Part shown: in pieces, positions 22,240 through 32,559 of the stretch
Layout of the letters: the number at the start of each line of letters is the position of its first letter
Numbering within the stretch: the first letter of the stretch is position 1
From: Flavobacteriales bacterium
GTDB lineage: Bacteria > Bacteroidota > Bacteroidia > NS11-12g > UBA955
Length of the DNA: 52,851 bases
Direction: 5' to 3'
Assembly (NCBI GenBank): GCA_024643755.1
Contig: JAHEMG010000005.1
Location: forward strand, 1 to 52,851
The notes under the pieces: generated by a model
The model's database searches: none
The model's input: the letters and a program-made list of their open reading frames with translations, nothing else
Told to the model about the DNA's origin: nothing
Position numbers and translations under genes: made by a program

Positions 22240-23503
22240 TTTTCATATAACAACCCTTCCGCAAGGTACCCAAAACACGGCCTTTTAATGGCATATCAGC
22301 ACAAGGAATGTTGTAAGCCCTACTGAATTGTTTCTCAGCAGACGCAACATAGGTACCATCCAATTCAAACAAAGTCAAATCCGCAGAAACACCCACTGCA
22401 ATGCCTTTGGTTTCAACACCCATAAAGGTCCTACTTCCAGCATACATCAGAGGCACCCATCGATCCGGACTTACCTGTTCAAACGCCTTACACAATATCG
22501 GGAAGGTCATCGACAAAGTTGCCGCACCCCAGGCCGCATAATCAAATTCTACTTTTTTCGATTCGATGTCCTCAGGATGGTGATTGCTAACCACGGCGGT
22601 TAATGTACCATCCAACAACCCCTCCAACAAAGCCTGTCTATCACGCTCACCACGCAATGGTGGGATCACTTTTAAATTCTCATCAAAACCTGTAAGCGCC
22701 TCATCGGTTAGCAAAAGGTTCAATACCGGCACGCTCGCCACAATAGCAACCCCATCGCTCTTGGCTTTCCGAATAATTTCAACACTCTCAGCAGAACTCA
22801 CACCCAACACACTCAATCCACAACCCAAATGTTTGGCCATCTCAATATCCGATAACAACTCCACGGTTTCGCTCACTGCAGGCATTCCTTTGAAACCCAA
22901 AGAAGCATTAACCAACCCTTCATGCATCTTTCCGTCTGCGGCCAAGGCCTTCTGATAAGGGAAATGCGTATACTGTAAGCCCAATGATTTGCAATATTGC
23001 ATCAACTTACTGCGAAGTCCCACCGAAGCACTGCTATGCATACCATCCGTAAAAGCAACCGCACCCGCCACATGCATCTCATAGACCTCTGCCATCTCCT
23101 TGCCATCACCCTGAACACTTGCAAGACCCCAAGGCAAAATTTCAGCCGACAATTGCGAACCCACTTGCTTCACTTGGGCAATCACTGATTCATTGTCTGA
23201 TTTTGGATTTTGGCCACACAATGCCGCAACCTGCGTAAAACCGCCCTGTTGCGCCGCCTGTGAATAGCTAATCAACGACTCCTTCCAGGGTTCACCTGGA
23301 TCCGGACAAACACCAAATGCGTCCATCCATCCCAAAGAAACATAAGCCCCGTGACCATCGATCAACTCCGAGGCAGCCATGCCCAAGCCCTCGCCAATGG
23401 CTTCAATCTGACCATCTTTGATCAAAATCTCAACCAACTGATTGTGATAATCGCTGTTGAGATCGAATAATCGTACGTTTTGTAGGAGGGTGGTATGATT
23501 CAT
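22220..23503 (-). CDS. Dihydroorotase-like protein without metal ligands (probably non-catalytic)
   Basis: This 427-residue amidohydrolase-fold protein aligns with dihydroorotase, which closes carbamoyl-aspartate in pyrimidine synthesis. Where active enzymes have the metal motif HxHxRxPG, it reads DAFGVCPDPGEP. The later histidine ligands are also missing (LSVLGVSSAESVEII), and the catalytic Asp region reads SNHHPED instead of a DHAPH-type motif. The scaffold (LTGFDENLKVIPPLRGERDRQAL, ADLTLFELD) is intact. Such pseudo-dihydroorotases (PyrC' of pseudomonads) can serve as structural partners of aspartate transcarbamoylase; the same may hold here. It follows the BatA-like gene by three bases. 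Confidence 0.85.
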   Translation of the reverse strand: MNHTTLLQNVRLFDLNSDYHNQLVEILIKDGQIEAIGEGLGMAASELIDGHGAYVSLGWMDAFGVCPDPGEPWKESLISYSQAAQQGGFTQVAALCGQNPKSDNESVIAQVKQVGSQLSAEILPWGLASVQGDGKEMAEVYEMHVAGAVAFTDGMHSSASVGLRSKLMQYCKSLGLQYTHFPYQKALAADGKMHEGLVNASLGFKGMPAVSETVELLSDIEMAKHLGCGLSVLGVSSAESVEIIRKAKSDGVAIVASVPVLNLLLTDEALTGFDENLKVIPPLRGERDRQALLEGLLDGTLTAVVSNHHPEDIESKKVEFDYAAWGAATLSMTFPILCKAFEQVSPDRWVPLMYAGSRTFMGVETKGIAVGVSADLTLFELDGTYVASAEKQFSRAYNIPCADMPLKGRVLGTLRKGCYMKNDVRQN

Positions 23504-23506
23504 GAT

Positions 23507-25543
23507 TTATGGTTCCTGTGTTTTTATGTTTGTGCGCCTCAAAAGCAACAGCACCTCTACCGCGAAGAAAATGGCAGCCCCCCAAATAAACAAGCGCCAA
23601 AGCACCTTTAAGGGTTCATTCTCAAGAATTGATGATTTACCATCTCCTTCACTACTATTCCAATGCATTTGTGTCTGCGCCAAAACCAATTTCCAGTTTG
23701 GATCCGATGTTAAATTCGATTCCAACCTTGGCCAATTAAATGCCAGCGTAATCGGCAATTTTTCCAAAGGCGATACCAAGCGATAATGTCCGGGAGCACT
23801 CGGCTCCGCGCCTAAATAAATTGAAGCCTGCTGCTGGGCATTGGTCTGAACTTCTACCATAGCAGACCGTCCCATACCCTGCAATTGCACAGCGCGCTCA
23901 TCCGTGGCGATGGGTGCCGGCAACGACATCATTTGCTTTGAAAACAACACACCGTACAAGGGCTTTTCCTGGGCGGTACTACTGGCCAAAACCTGCGTAA
24001 CCACAGGCAAAAACCACCCTGAATTCAAGAATTGTTTGCTGCCCTCGTTCAGATCCGACAGCCAAAACCACTGACTACCCGATTCGATGCGTTGCGATAA
24101 CAATAACGACTGACCACCCTCCAACTGAAGCACGGACTCTGCATCGCCCATTGCCTCGCCGACAAAAACAGAGGAAAATGCGGGCATATTCACCTTGTCT
24201 GACAACTGTTCTGAGAAAATCCCTTGAAACAATGGATGACTGAGTCCGGCCGAAGCCATCCGCTCATCCAACCGTTTCCATGTCCCATTAATATATTGCT
24301 GCTTCAACACATCCCAAGGTGCATTGCTCGCCGAGGGGGTAAATTGCAAAAAAACCATCCCCGCTTCGATGCTCGAACGCAATCGCTCCACACCCACCTT
24401 CGACAGTTTTACCGGTCCCACACAAACCAAGGCGTCCAAACCCATTTCGTTCAGGGCATTATTCTGAATATCCATCGCCGAAACAGACTGCTTTTTCAAC
24501 AAGGGCTGTGCCGCAAACAAAGCATCCAGCGCGCGATCCATCCCTATCACACCCACCGTGGTTTGCCAAGTTTTCACGGGGTGCAAATGCAATTGATTGT
24601 CGTACCGATACCCATCTTCCCCCAACACCAATACCATCGGCTTTTCCATATTGGACTGACTTACCACGCTTTCAAGCTCAAGTGTTTCTCCCGCTTTGAT
24701 CGTTTTGGTTTGGGCGAACAAGGTCTTGCCTTCTGATATTAATTTCAATTTTGCTTCAGAAATCGATCCACCGCGATGCGATACTTTCGCCTTTACCACC
24801 AACCCCTCCGATTTGCTGTCAGATGAAAATTGCGATACATACCAGGCCGTATCCAACGATAGGTTTCCAACGGTGGTTTCTGCTGCATCTAGGTCCAGGT
24901 GCACCAATCGCCAATCGATTTGATCGTCTGATGACTGGGGCAACATCCCCGAAAAGAAGGCTGATTGCATATCGCTAAAAACAATGGCCCCCAAACTCCG
25001 AACCCCCGCTTCTTGTTGCAATAACTGCACCCGCTCCACCCAGTCTTTCAACGTGAATTTTTGGAGCCCAACCGACAAAGTATCCAACACACCCAATGCC
25101 TGACTGGGCGATAGCCACAATTCAGATTGCTGGGTTTGTGTGAGCAGTTTCACCTGGGTACCTTCGGGCAAATCAGACAAAATAACCCTCGCTTGGGACT
25201 TTGCCTGTTCTATTAAAGGACCTTTGTCTCCGTCAACGGACATCGAAAAACCGTTATCTATCAGTATTACAATATGGGAATGTCCTTTGGTTGCGCCCCC
25301 ATTTTCGGAACAACTAGGCATCGAAAAAGCAATGACCATACAAGCAAGGCCTAACATCCGCGCGATCAAGACCAACCAATGCTCCAAGCGTTTTTGCTGT
25401 CGCGCCTGTTGCAATCGCTGCGTCAGCCGGAAAACACCGGGGAAATAGATGGTTTTGGTTCTGTGAAATTGAAAAAGGTGTATCAACAGCGGAATTGCTA
25501 GCAACAACAATCCCCAAAGCATATTTGGCTGTTGAAAGTGCAT
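23507..25543 (-). CDS. BatA-domain (aerotolerance regulator N-terminal) membrane protein
   Basis: This 678-residue protein starts with the BatA N-terminal module: MLWGLLLLAIPLLIHLFQFHRTKTIYFPGV, then a second helix near 58-77. A von Willebrand A-like domain follows (HIVILIDNGFSMSVDGDKG), where the metal-site motif DxSxS is altered to DNGFS. The long middle is periplasmic, and a final helix (VLWRLFIWGAAIFFAVEVLLLL) ends in basic residues. Such proteins are common beside dihydroorotase-like genes in Bacteroidota. Their role is unknown; links to aerotolerance rest on the name only. Its ATG shares one base with the stop codon of the kinase gene (TAATG), indicating coupled translation. Confidence 0.88.
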   Translation of the reverse strand: MHFQQPNMLWGLLLLAIPLLIHLFQFHRTKTIYFPGVFRLTQRLQQARQQKRLEHWLVLIARMLGLACMVIAFSMPSCSENGGATKGHSHIVILIDNGFSMSVDGDKGPLIEQAKSQARVILSDLPEGTQVKLLTQTQQSELWLSPSQALGVLDTLSVGLQKFTLKDWVERVQLLQQEAGVRSLGAIVFSDMQSAFFSGMLPQSSDDQIDWRLVHLDLDAAETTVGNLSLDTAWYVSQFSSDSKSEGLVVKAKVSHRGGSISEAKLKLISEGKTLFAQTKTIKAGETLELESVVSQSNMEKPMVLVLGEDGYRYDNQLHLHPVKTWQTTVGVIGMDRALDALFAAQPLLKKQSVSAMDIQNNALNEMGLDALVCVGPVKLSKVGVERLRSSIEAGMVFLQFTPSASNAPWDVLKQQYINGTWKRLDERMASAGLSHPLFQGIFSEQLSDKVNMPAFSSVFVGEAMGDAESVLQLEGGQSLLLSQRIESGSQWFWLSDLNEGSKQFLNSGWFLPVVTQVLASSTAQEKPLYGVLFSKQMMSLPAPIATDERAVQLQGMGRSAMVEVQTNAQQQASIYLGAEPSAPGHYRLVSPLEKLPITLAFNWPRLESNLTSDPNWKLVLAQTQMHWNSSEGDGKSSILENEPLKVLWRLFIWGAAIFFAVEVLLLLRRTNIKTQEP

Positions 25544-26160
25544 TAGAACAATCCGTTCAACGTGCTTTCTACTTTTTGGATGATCTCTGCCGCATCCTCT
25601 GGTCTTTCTTGAAAGTCCATATCGTCTACGTTAAAAATCAACAATTTACCTTTGTAGTTACTAATCCAGGCCTCGTAACGCTCGTTCAATCGCTTCAAGT
25701 AATCCAAACGAATGGCATCTTCATAATCGCGACCACGCATTTGAATTTGATGCACCAACTTAGGAATCCCGGCACGCAGATAAATCAGCAAATCGGGTGG
25801 TTCTACTTGGTTGCTGATGGCATCGAACAATTGCTTGTAATTTTCAAAATCACGGGTGCTCATCAAGCCCATGGCATGCAAATTGGGCGCAAAAATATGG
25901 GCATCCTCGTAAATGGTACGATCTTGAATTACGGTTTTATCACCACTGCGAATGGTTTGAACGTGTCTCCAACGCGTGGTTAAAAAATACACTTGCAAAT
26001 TGAAGCTCCACCGCTGCATATCTTCATAGAAATCAGAGATATAAGGATTGTCATCCATATCCTCCAATTGCATCTCCCAACCGTAGTGTTTCGACAGCAA
26101 ATTCGTGAGGGTTGTTTTCCCTGCACCGATATTTCCTGCAACCGCAATGTGCTTAGCCAT
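25543..26160 (-). CDS. Deoxynucleoside kinase
   Basis: This 205-residue kinase phosphorylates deoxynucleosides in the salvage pathway. The P-loop GNIGAGKTT (9-17), the substrate-binding DMDDNPYISDFYEDMQRWSF segment, QDRTIYEDAHIFA (the DRS-like motif) and the lid region RGRDYEDAIRLDYLKRLNERYEAW all fit the dNK/dGK/dCK family. Nucleoside specificity cannot be read. It is the first gene of the packed minus-strand cluster that continues with BatA, dihydroorotase-like, DUF4199, TrmH and saccharopine dehydrogenase-like genes. Confidence 0.95.
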   Translation of the reverse strand: MAKHIAVAGNIGAGKTTLTNLLSKHYGWEMQLEDMDDNPYISDFYEDMQRWSFNLQVYFLTTRWRHVQTIRSGDKTVIQDRTIYEDAHIFAPNLHAMGLMSTRDFENYKQLFDAISNQVEPPDLLIYLRAGIPKLVHQIQMRGRDYEDAIRLDYLKRLNERYEAWISNYKGKLLIFNVDDMDFQERPEDAAEIIQKVESTLNGLF

Positions 26161-26164
26161 ACTG

Positions 26165-26172
26165 CAATATTA
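26165..26172 (-). promoter_or_regulatory. Possible -7 element (TAATATTG) of the deoxynucleoside kinase cluster
   Basis: TAATATTG matches seven of eight positions of TAnnTTTG (counting the free positions) and ends four bases before the ATG, implying a leaderless or near-leaderless transcript. The region upstream is AT-rich with no other candidate. Confidence 0.3.
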
Positions 26173-26311
26173 CGAACCACAACCAAGGGTTTACAAATCA
26201 TTAACGAACAAAAGTTTTACACAATTCAAGCCCTACCACCTCCGAAAAAAAACCAATGCAAAAAAGACATCTAATCCGCGGCTAGAATACCCAATCCTCA
26301 AGGTTTCAGCG

Positions 26312-26319
26312 TAATTTTG
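26312..26319 (+). promoter_or_regulatory. -7 promoter element (TAATTTTG) of the ABC exporter gene
   Basis: An exact TAnnTTTG match ends 11 bases before the ATG at 26331. Confidence 0.5.
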
Positions 26320-26330
26320 TCACCCAATTC

Positions 26331-28085
26331 ATGAAGTCGAAAACTGCGGATAAAACCGCTTCCCAATGGACCCTCTTTAAACGCATTTTGTCGTTGGCCA
26401 AATTCCAACAACATTGGATGATTTTGGCCATCATTCTCACTATCGTACAAAGTGTGATTACCGCGTTCCAGCCCTATCTGTACAAGATGGTCATCGATAG
26501 CGTGATTATACCCAAACAATTTCAACAATTAGACAAATGGGCCCTGATTTTATTGGGTTGGCTGTTGATGCAAGCCCTCTTGGGATTTGCCAACTCCTAC
26601 CTTTCTGAGAGCATTGCACAATCCGTTATTCTCAAACTCCGGCAGTATGTTTACGACCACTTAACGCGTTTAAAGCTATCGTTTTACGACAAAACCCCCG
26701 TGGGTACTGCGGTAACGAGATCCATTTCAGACATTCAAACCATCACAGACCTGTTCTCTTCCGGGGTGATCACCATCGCCGGCGATCTCATCCAAATCAT
26801 TGTCATATTGGGATGCATGTTTTACATGGATGTTAAACTCACCCTCATTACCCTGATTGTTGTCCCTCTGCTCCTATTAGCCGCAAATCGTTTCAGAAAA
26901 GGTATTCGCGATACCTTTCAAGACGTGAGAAACCAAGTAGCCAAACTCAATGCCTTTCTACAAGAACGCATTACCGGTATGCAAATGGTACAATTGTTCA
27001 ACCGCGAGAAAGAAGAGATGCGCAGATTCGATAAAATCAACCAGGCACACCGCGACGCAAACATTCGCAGCATCTACTATTACGCCATTTTCTTCCCCAT
27101 CGTTGAAGTTTTGGTTGCCTGCAGCTTCGCATTGATTGTTTGGTATGGCAGCGGAGCCCTAGTTCAAGGAAGTATCGAGTTTGGTGAACTCACCGCATTT
27201 ATCATGTTCATCAACTTGTTCTTTAGGCCTGTTCGTGCCATCGCAGATCGATTCAACAACATCCAAATGGGGATTGTTGCAGCTGATCGTATTTTCAAAT
27301 TGATCGACGATACAGACAATATCGAAACCATTGCTCCTCAAATGGCTCCTCCGTTGCAAGGCGCCGTGGAATTCAAGGATGTTTGGTTTGCCTATCAATC
27401 CGATGAATGGGTACTCAAAGGGGTCTCATTTCAGTTAAATCCCGGCAAAACCATGGCCATTGTGGGTGCCACCGGATCGGGAAAAACCACCATCGCATCG
27501 CTGGTCAACCAACTCTACCAACACCAAAAAGGCGATATCTTACTCGATGGAATCAACATCCGTGATTTGAATATTACGTCGGTACGACAGCAAATCGCGC
27601 TGGTTTTACAGGATGTATTTCTTTTCAGCGGCAGCGTAAAAGACAACATCAGACTGCATCATCCCAACATGGACATCCAAAAAATGATTGATGCCGCTCG
27701 TTCTATCGGTGCCTATGAATTCATAGAAAAATTGCCCGGAGGATTCGATTATAACGTAATGGAGAGGGGCATGACATTGTCGTTGGGACAGCGTCAGTTA
27801 ATCAGTTTTATTCGTGCGTTGGCGTTTGATCCAAGAATCATTCTATTGGATGAAGCCACGAGTTCAATCGACACAGAAACAGAACAGCTCATCCAAAAAG
27901 CAATTGATCGATTGTTGGAGGGCAGAACCGCCATTGTGATCGCCCACCGATTGAGCACGATTTCTAAGGCCGATGAAATTTTGGTGCTTGACAAAGGCGA
28001 AGTTATCGAACGCGGAAACCACGCATCGCTGATGGCGGCCAAAGGCCATTATGCCAATCTCTACGAAACCCAAATTAGGGAGTAA
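26331..28085 (+). CDS. ABC exporter, fused membrane and ATPase domains (MsbA/multidrug type)
   Basis: At 584 residues this is a typical half-transporter. The six-helix membrane domain spans about residues 25-320 and the nucleotide-binding domain about 345-584. Walker A is GATGSGKTT, Walker B is IILLDEATSSID, the Q-loop is QIALVLQDVFLFSG, and the switch histidine lies in VIAHRLSTI. The signature motif reads LSLGQRQLISFIRAL in place of LSGGQ, a change seen in some members of this subgroup. It should work as a homodimer or as half of a heterodimer, exporting a lipid or drug. No partner gene is adjacent, so the substrate is unknown. It converges on rpoC. Confidence 0.93.
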   Translation: MKSKTADKTASQWTLFKRILSLAKFQQHWMILAIILTIVQSVITAFQPYLYKMVIDSVIIPKQFQQLDKWALILLGWLLMQALLGFANSYLSESIAQSVILKLRQYVYDHLTRLKLSFYDKTPVGTAVTRSISDIQTITDLFSSGVITIAGDLIQIIVILGCMFYMDVKLTLITLIVVPLLLLAANRFRKGIRDTFQDVRNQVAKLNAFLQERITGMQMVQLFNREKEEMRRFDKINQAHRDANIRSIYYYAIFFPIVEVLVACSFALIVWYGSGALVQGSIEFGELTAFIMFINLFFRPVRAIADRFNNIQMGIVAADRIFKLIDDTDNIETIAPQMAPPLQGAVEFKDVWFAYQSDEWVLKGVSFQLNPGKTMAIVGATGSGKTTIASLVNQLYQHQKGDILLDGINIRDLNITSVRQQIALVLQDVFLFSGSVKDNIRLHHPNMDIQKMIDAARSIGAYEFIEKLPGGFDYNVMERGMTLSLGQRQLISFIRALAFDPRIILLDEATSSIDTETEQLIQKAIDRLLEGRTAIVIAHRLSTISKADEILVLDKGEVIERGNHASLMAAKGHYANLYETQIRE

Positions 28086-28170
28086 CCCAACACCGCATTC
28101 TCGACATTCCTCACAGAATCCCCATAAAAATGGGCTTACTATCTGTAATCTCATTCGCGCTATAAGCACA

Positions 28171-28204
28171 AAATAAAACGGGCGGCCCACTGGGCCGCCC
28201 GTTT
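28171..28204 (-). terminator. Terminator of the tRNA-tuf-rpl-rpoBC operon
   Basis: AAACGGGCGGCCC (28176-28188) pairs perfectly over 13 bp with GGGCCGCCCGTTT (28192-28204) on a three-base loop. On the minus strand the stem runs into TTTTATTT. It lies 23 bases after the rpoC stop and is the strongest terminator here. Confidence 0.95.
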
Positions 28205-28226
28205 AGGTATCTTTCCGAGGAGAGAA

Positions 28227-31200
28227 TTAGGCTTCTACTGAAGCAACTACTTCGTCGTCTTCGTATTTGGTTGCCATCAAACGATCGTATTCTTCTTTTG
28301 AACCTGTGATAACTTCCTGGAATCTTCTCAATCCAGTACCAGCAGGGATCAAATGTCCTACAATTACGTTTTCTTTCAAACCTTTCAACTCATCAATCTT
28401 ACCAGAGATTGCGGCTTCATTCAATACTTTGGTAGTTTCCTGGAACGACGCAGCGCTCATGAAACTCTGAGTACCCAATGATGCACGAGTAATACCCTGC
28501 AACACAGGCGTGGCAGTTGCTGGTACCGCATCGCGATATTCAACCAAAGCCATGTCTTGACGACGCAAAGTACTGTTCTCTTGACGCAAATCTTTCAAAC
28601 TCACGATTTGTCCGGCATGCATACTAGAAGAATTACCAGGATTGGTCACAAATTTCTTGTCCCAAATATTGTCATTCTCCTGTTGCAATGTGAAGCGATC
28701 AGCAATCTCACCTTCCAAGAAACGAGTGTCACCTGGATCGATGATTTCCATCTTCTGCATCATTTGACGCACAATTACTTCAATATGCTTGTCGTTGATG
28801 GTTACACCCTGCAAACGATATACTTCTTGAATACCATTCAATACGTAACGTTGTACAGAAGCAGGACCTTCAATGCGCAAGATGTCTTGAGGTGTAATAG
28901 CACCATCGCTCAACGGTTGACCCGCTCTTACGTAGTCGCCATCGTGAACCAAGATATGCTTAGACAATGGCACTTGATAGTGCTTCACTTCTTCGTCCTT
29001 AGATGTAATGATGATCTCTTGGTTACCACGCTTCGATACACCATAGGTAACAACGCCATCAATCTCTGCAACAACCGCAGGGTTTGAAGGGTTACGTGCT
29101 TCGAACAATTCTGTAACACGTGGAAGACCACCGGTGATATCTCGTGTACGGGTTGCTGAACGTGGGATTTTCGCCAAAACATCACCGCCTTTTACAGCGC
29201 TACCGTTCTTGGCTACCAAAATGGCACCCATAGGCATGTTGAAAATCTTCACTACATCATCACTACCCTCTACACGGAACTGAGGCACTTTGGTTTTATC
29301 ACGGCTTTCAACGATTACCAATTCTGACAATCCTGTTTGCTCGTCACCCTCTTCACGCATGTTCACACCTTCAATGATGTTTTCGTAAGACACCTTACCA
29401 TCAATATCCGATACAATCAACGTGTTGAAAGGATCCCATGTGCACATCACATCGCCTTTTTTCACTTTCTGACCTTCTTTCACCACCAATACAGCACCGT
29501 AAGGGATGTTATAGCTTGTGATTACGGTCTTGGTCTTTGGATCCAAAACGCGTACTTCACCAGAACGACCCAATACAATTTCTGAATTTTTGGCTTCACC
29601 GTTCTCGTCGGTTTCAAACTTGGTCACTGTACGCATACCGTCGAAACTGATGACACCGTCATATTTGGTTGTCAACGTATTCTCAGCAGCAATGTTCAAC
29701 GCCGCACCACCCGTGTGGAATGTACGCAACGTCAACTGTGTACCAGGTTCACCGATAGATTGTGCCGCAATTACACCAACTGCTTCACCGGCTTGTACCA
29801 TTCTACCGGTAGACAAGTTACGACCATAACAAGCAGCACATACACCGCTCAAGGTTTCACAGGTCAATACCGAACGAATTTCCAATTCTTCTATACCAGC
29901 CTCTTCAATGGCAGTTGAAATTTCTTCAGTCAATTCTTGACCACCTGAAACGATCAACGCGCCTGTTGTTGGATGATACACATCGTCAAGGGCAGTTCTA
30001 CCCAAGATGCGCTCATACAATGGCTCTGTAATTTCGTCGTTGTTCATCAAAGCCGTCATGGCAATACCACGAAGGGTACCACAATCTGGCTCAGTGATTA
30101 CTACGTCTTGTGCAACGTCATGCAAACGACGAGTCAAGTAACCCGCATCCGCAGTTTTCAACGCTGTATCCGCCAAACCTTTACGAGCACCGTGTGTAGA
30201 TACGAAGTATTCCAATACGTTCAAACCTTCTTTGAAGTTTGAAATAATTGGGTTTTCAATGGTATCTCCACCTGAATTACCGGTGTTTTTCTGAGGCTTA
30301 GCCATCAAACCACGCATACCGCCGAGCTGACGAATCTGCTCTTTAGATCCACGAGCTCCAGAATCCAACATCATGTAAATTGGGTTGAATCCTTGATCCT
30401 CATTTTGCAAGTCATTGATCAATACACGAGCCAACTGGTTGTTAACACGTGTCCACAAGTCAATTACCTGGTTATAACGCTCGTTGTTGGTAATGAAACC
30501 CATATCGGCATTCGATTGAATTTCCAATACTTCTTCCATCGCCTTGCTCACCAATTGCTCTTTCTCAACGGGGATTTTTACGTAGCTCAAGTTAAAGCTC
30601 AATCCACCTTTGAACGCATAATGGAAACCAAGGTTTTTGATATTATCCAAGAAATCCGCGGCTTTTGCTACACCACTCAAACGAATGATGTTGGTAATGA
30701 TGTCGCGCAAGTTCTTCTTCTTCAACAACTCGTTGATGTAACCTACCTCGCGGGGAACAACCTGGTTGAAAATGATACGACCGATGGTGGTATCAATGAT
30801 TTTCTCAACCAATTCGCCATTCTCCAATACAGTGGCCTTACACTTCACTTTGGAGTGCAATTCTGCACGACCTTCGTTGTAGGCGATGATGGCCTCTTCC
30901 GCACCGTAGAACGACAAACCTTCACCTTTCACAGGATGTTCAGGGGTAGATTTACGCTCTTTGGTGATATAGTAAAGACCCAAGATCATATCCTGAGAAG
31001 GTACTGTAATAGGTGCACCGTTGGCTGGGTTCAAAATGTTGTGCGATGCCAACATCAACAATTGCGCTTCCGCTACTGCTGCGTTGCCCAAAGGCACATG
31101 TACCGCCATTTGGTCACCATCGAAATCCGCGTTGAAACCAGAACACACCAATGGGTGCAATTGAATCGCCTTGCCTTCCACCAACTTGGGCTGGAACGCT

Positions 31201-32543
31201 TGGATACCCAATCTGTGCAACGTTGGAGCTCGGTTCAACAACACAGGATGACCTTTCAAAATATTTTCCAAGATATCCCAAATAACCGGATCTTTTTTCT
31301 CTACGATTTTCTTCGCAGTTTTCACGGTCTTAACGATACCCCTTTCAATCAATTTGCGGATGATAAACGGTTTGAACAATTCCGCCGCCATGTTCTTAGG
31401 CAAACCACACTCGTTCAATTTGAGTGTTGGTCCTACCACAATAACCGAACGACCAGAATAATCCACACGCTTACCCAACAAGTTTTGACGGAAACGACCT
31501 TGCTTACCTTTCAGCATATCGCTCAAAGATTTCAACGGACGGTTTCCTTCACTCTTCACAGCGCTGGCTCGGCGGGTGTTATCCAACAATGAATCCACCG
31601 CTTCCTGCAACATGCGCTTCTCGTTACGCAAAATCACCTCTGGCGCCTTGATCTCAACCAATCGCTTCAAACGGTTGTTACGAATGATCACGCGACGATA
31701 CAAATCGTTCAAATCAGAGGTTGCAAAACGTCCACCTTCCAATGGCACCAATGGGCGCAATTCTGGTGGAATAACGGGCAACATCTTCATGATCATCCAC
31801 TCAGGACGGTTTTCACCAGTCAACTGAGCACCGCGGAAGCTTTCGATTACCTTCAAACGCTTCAACGCCTCTTGCTTACGCTGTTGCGAAGTTTCTGTAG
31901 CTGCTTGGTTTCTCAAATCGTAGCTCAAGGTGTCCAAATTCACACGCTTCAACAACTCTTCAAGTGCCTCAGCACCCATCATGGCTACGAATTTGTTTGG
32001 ATCAGAATTCTCCAACATCTGGTTTTCTTTTGGCAAAGAATCCACGATGTCTAAGTATTCCTCCTCAGTCAACAAATCCAAGTAATTTACGTTGCTCGCA
32101 GATCCGGTCTGTACAACCACATAGCGCTCATAGTAAATAACCATGTCCAATTTTTTCGTTGGGATACCCAACAAATAACCAATCTTGTTCGGCAAAGAAC
32201 GGAAGTACCAAATGTGCGCTACAGGTACCACCAAATTGATGTGACCCATACGCTCACGACGTACTTTTTTCTCAGTTACCTCTACACCACAACGATCACA
32301 AACGATACCCTTGTAACGGATACGCTTGTATTTACCGCAATGACATTCGTAATCTTTGATAGGACCGAAGATGCGTTCGCAGAACAATCCACCCATTTCA
32401 GGCTTGTAACTGCGGTAATTGATCGTTTCAGGTTTGGTTACCTCACCGAAACTGCGACGTAATATGTTTTCAGGAGACGCGAGCGAGATACGAATCTTGC
32501 TGAAGTTACTCCCTTGTTTTTGTGTTTTCTTTTGAAGTTGCAT
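28227..32543 (-). CDS. rpoC: RNA polymerase subunit beta'
   Basis: This 1438-residue subunit carries the catalytic magnesium site [15 protein letters not shown]. The N-terminal zinc ribbon has Cys67, Cys69, Cys82 and Cys85 ([23 protein letters not shown]). The [13 protein letters not shown], bridge-helix [22 protein letters not shown] and trigger-loop regions, and the second zinc site (CGTLRG...[19 protein letters not shown]) are intact. Length is normal for Bacteroidota. It starts 16 bases after the rpoB stop and is the last gene of the operon. Confidence 0.99.
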   Translation of the reverse strand: MQLQKKTQKQGSNFSKIRISLASPENILRRSFGEVTKPETINYRSYKPEMGGLFCERIFGPIKDYECHCGKYKRIRYKGIVCDRCGVEVTEKKVRRERMGHINLVVPVAHIWYFRSLPNKIGYLLGIPTKKLDMVIYYERYVVVQTGSASNVNYLDLLTEEEYLDIVDSLPKENQMLENSDPNKFVAMMGAEALEELLKRVNLDTLSYDLRNQAATETSQQRKQEALKRLKVIESFRGAQLTGENRPEWMIMKMLPVIPPELRPLVPLEGGRFATSDLNDLYRRVIIRNNRLKRLVEIKAPEVILRNEKRMLQEAVDSLLDNTRRASAVKSEGNRPLKSLSDMLKGKQGRFRQNLLGKRVDYSGRSVIVVGPTLKLNECGLPKNMAAELFKPFIIRKLIERGIVKTVKTAKKIVEKKDPVIWDILENILKGHPVLLNRAPTLHRLGIQAFQPKLVEGKAIQLHPLVCSGFNADFDGDQMAVHVPLGNAAVAEAQLLMLASHNILNPANGAPITVPSQDMILGLYYITKERKSTPEHPVKGEGLSFYGAEEAIIAYNEGRAELHSKVKCKATVLENGELVEKIIDTTIGRIIFNQVVPREVGYINELLKKKNLRDIITNIIRLSGVAKAADFLDNIKNLGFHYAFKGGLSFNLSYVKIPVEKEQLVSKAMEEVLEIQSNADMGFITNNERYNQVIDLWTRVNNQLARVLINDLQNEDQGFNPIYMMLDSGARGSKEQIRQLGGMRGLMAKPQKNTGNSGGDTIENPIISNFKEGLNVLEYFVSTHGARKGLADTALKTADAGYLTRRLHDVAQDVVITEPDCGTLRGIAMTALMNNDEITEPLYERILGRTALDDVYHPTTGALIVSGGQELTEEISTAIEEAGIEELEIRSVLTCETLSGVCAACYGRNLSTGRMVQAGEAVGVIAAQSIGEPGTQLTLRTFHTGGAALNIAAENTLTTKYDGVISFDGMRTVTKFETDENGEAKNSEIVLGRSGEVRVLDPKTKTVITSYNIPYGAVLVVKEGQKVKKGDVMCTWDPFNTLIVSDIDGKVSYENIIEGVNMREEGDEQTGLSELVIVESRDKTKVPQFRVEGSDDVVKIFNMPMGAILVAKNGSAVKGGDVLAKIPRSATRTRDITGGLPRVTELFEARNPSNPAVVAEIDGVVTYGVSKRGNQEIIITSKDEEVKHYQVPLSKHILVHDGDYVRAGQPLSDGAITPQDILRIEGPASVQRYVLNGIQEVYRLQGVTINDKHIEVIVRQMMQKMEIIDPGDTRFLEGEIADRFTLQQENDNIWDKKFVTNPGNSSSMHAGQIVSLKDLRQENSTLRRQDMALVEYRDAVPATATPVLQGITRASLGTQSFMSAASFQETTKVLNEAAISGKIDELKGLKENVIVGHLIPAGTGLRRFQEVITGSKEEYDRLMATKYEDDEVVASVEA

Positions 32544-32559
32544 GATTGATTTCTGGGAA

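Noticed and set aside
28120-28135. CCCAT-AAAA-ATGGG repeat after the ABC exporter as its terminator
   Set aside because: The stem has only five pairs and no T-run follows on the plus strand.
30393-31592. Long plus-strand open frame (399 codons) opposite rpoC
   Set aside because: It is fully antisense to a strongly conserved region of rpoC, has odd composition rich in Gln, His and Phe, and resembles no protein. It follows from the codon bias of rpoC.
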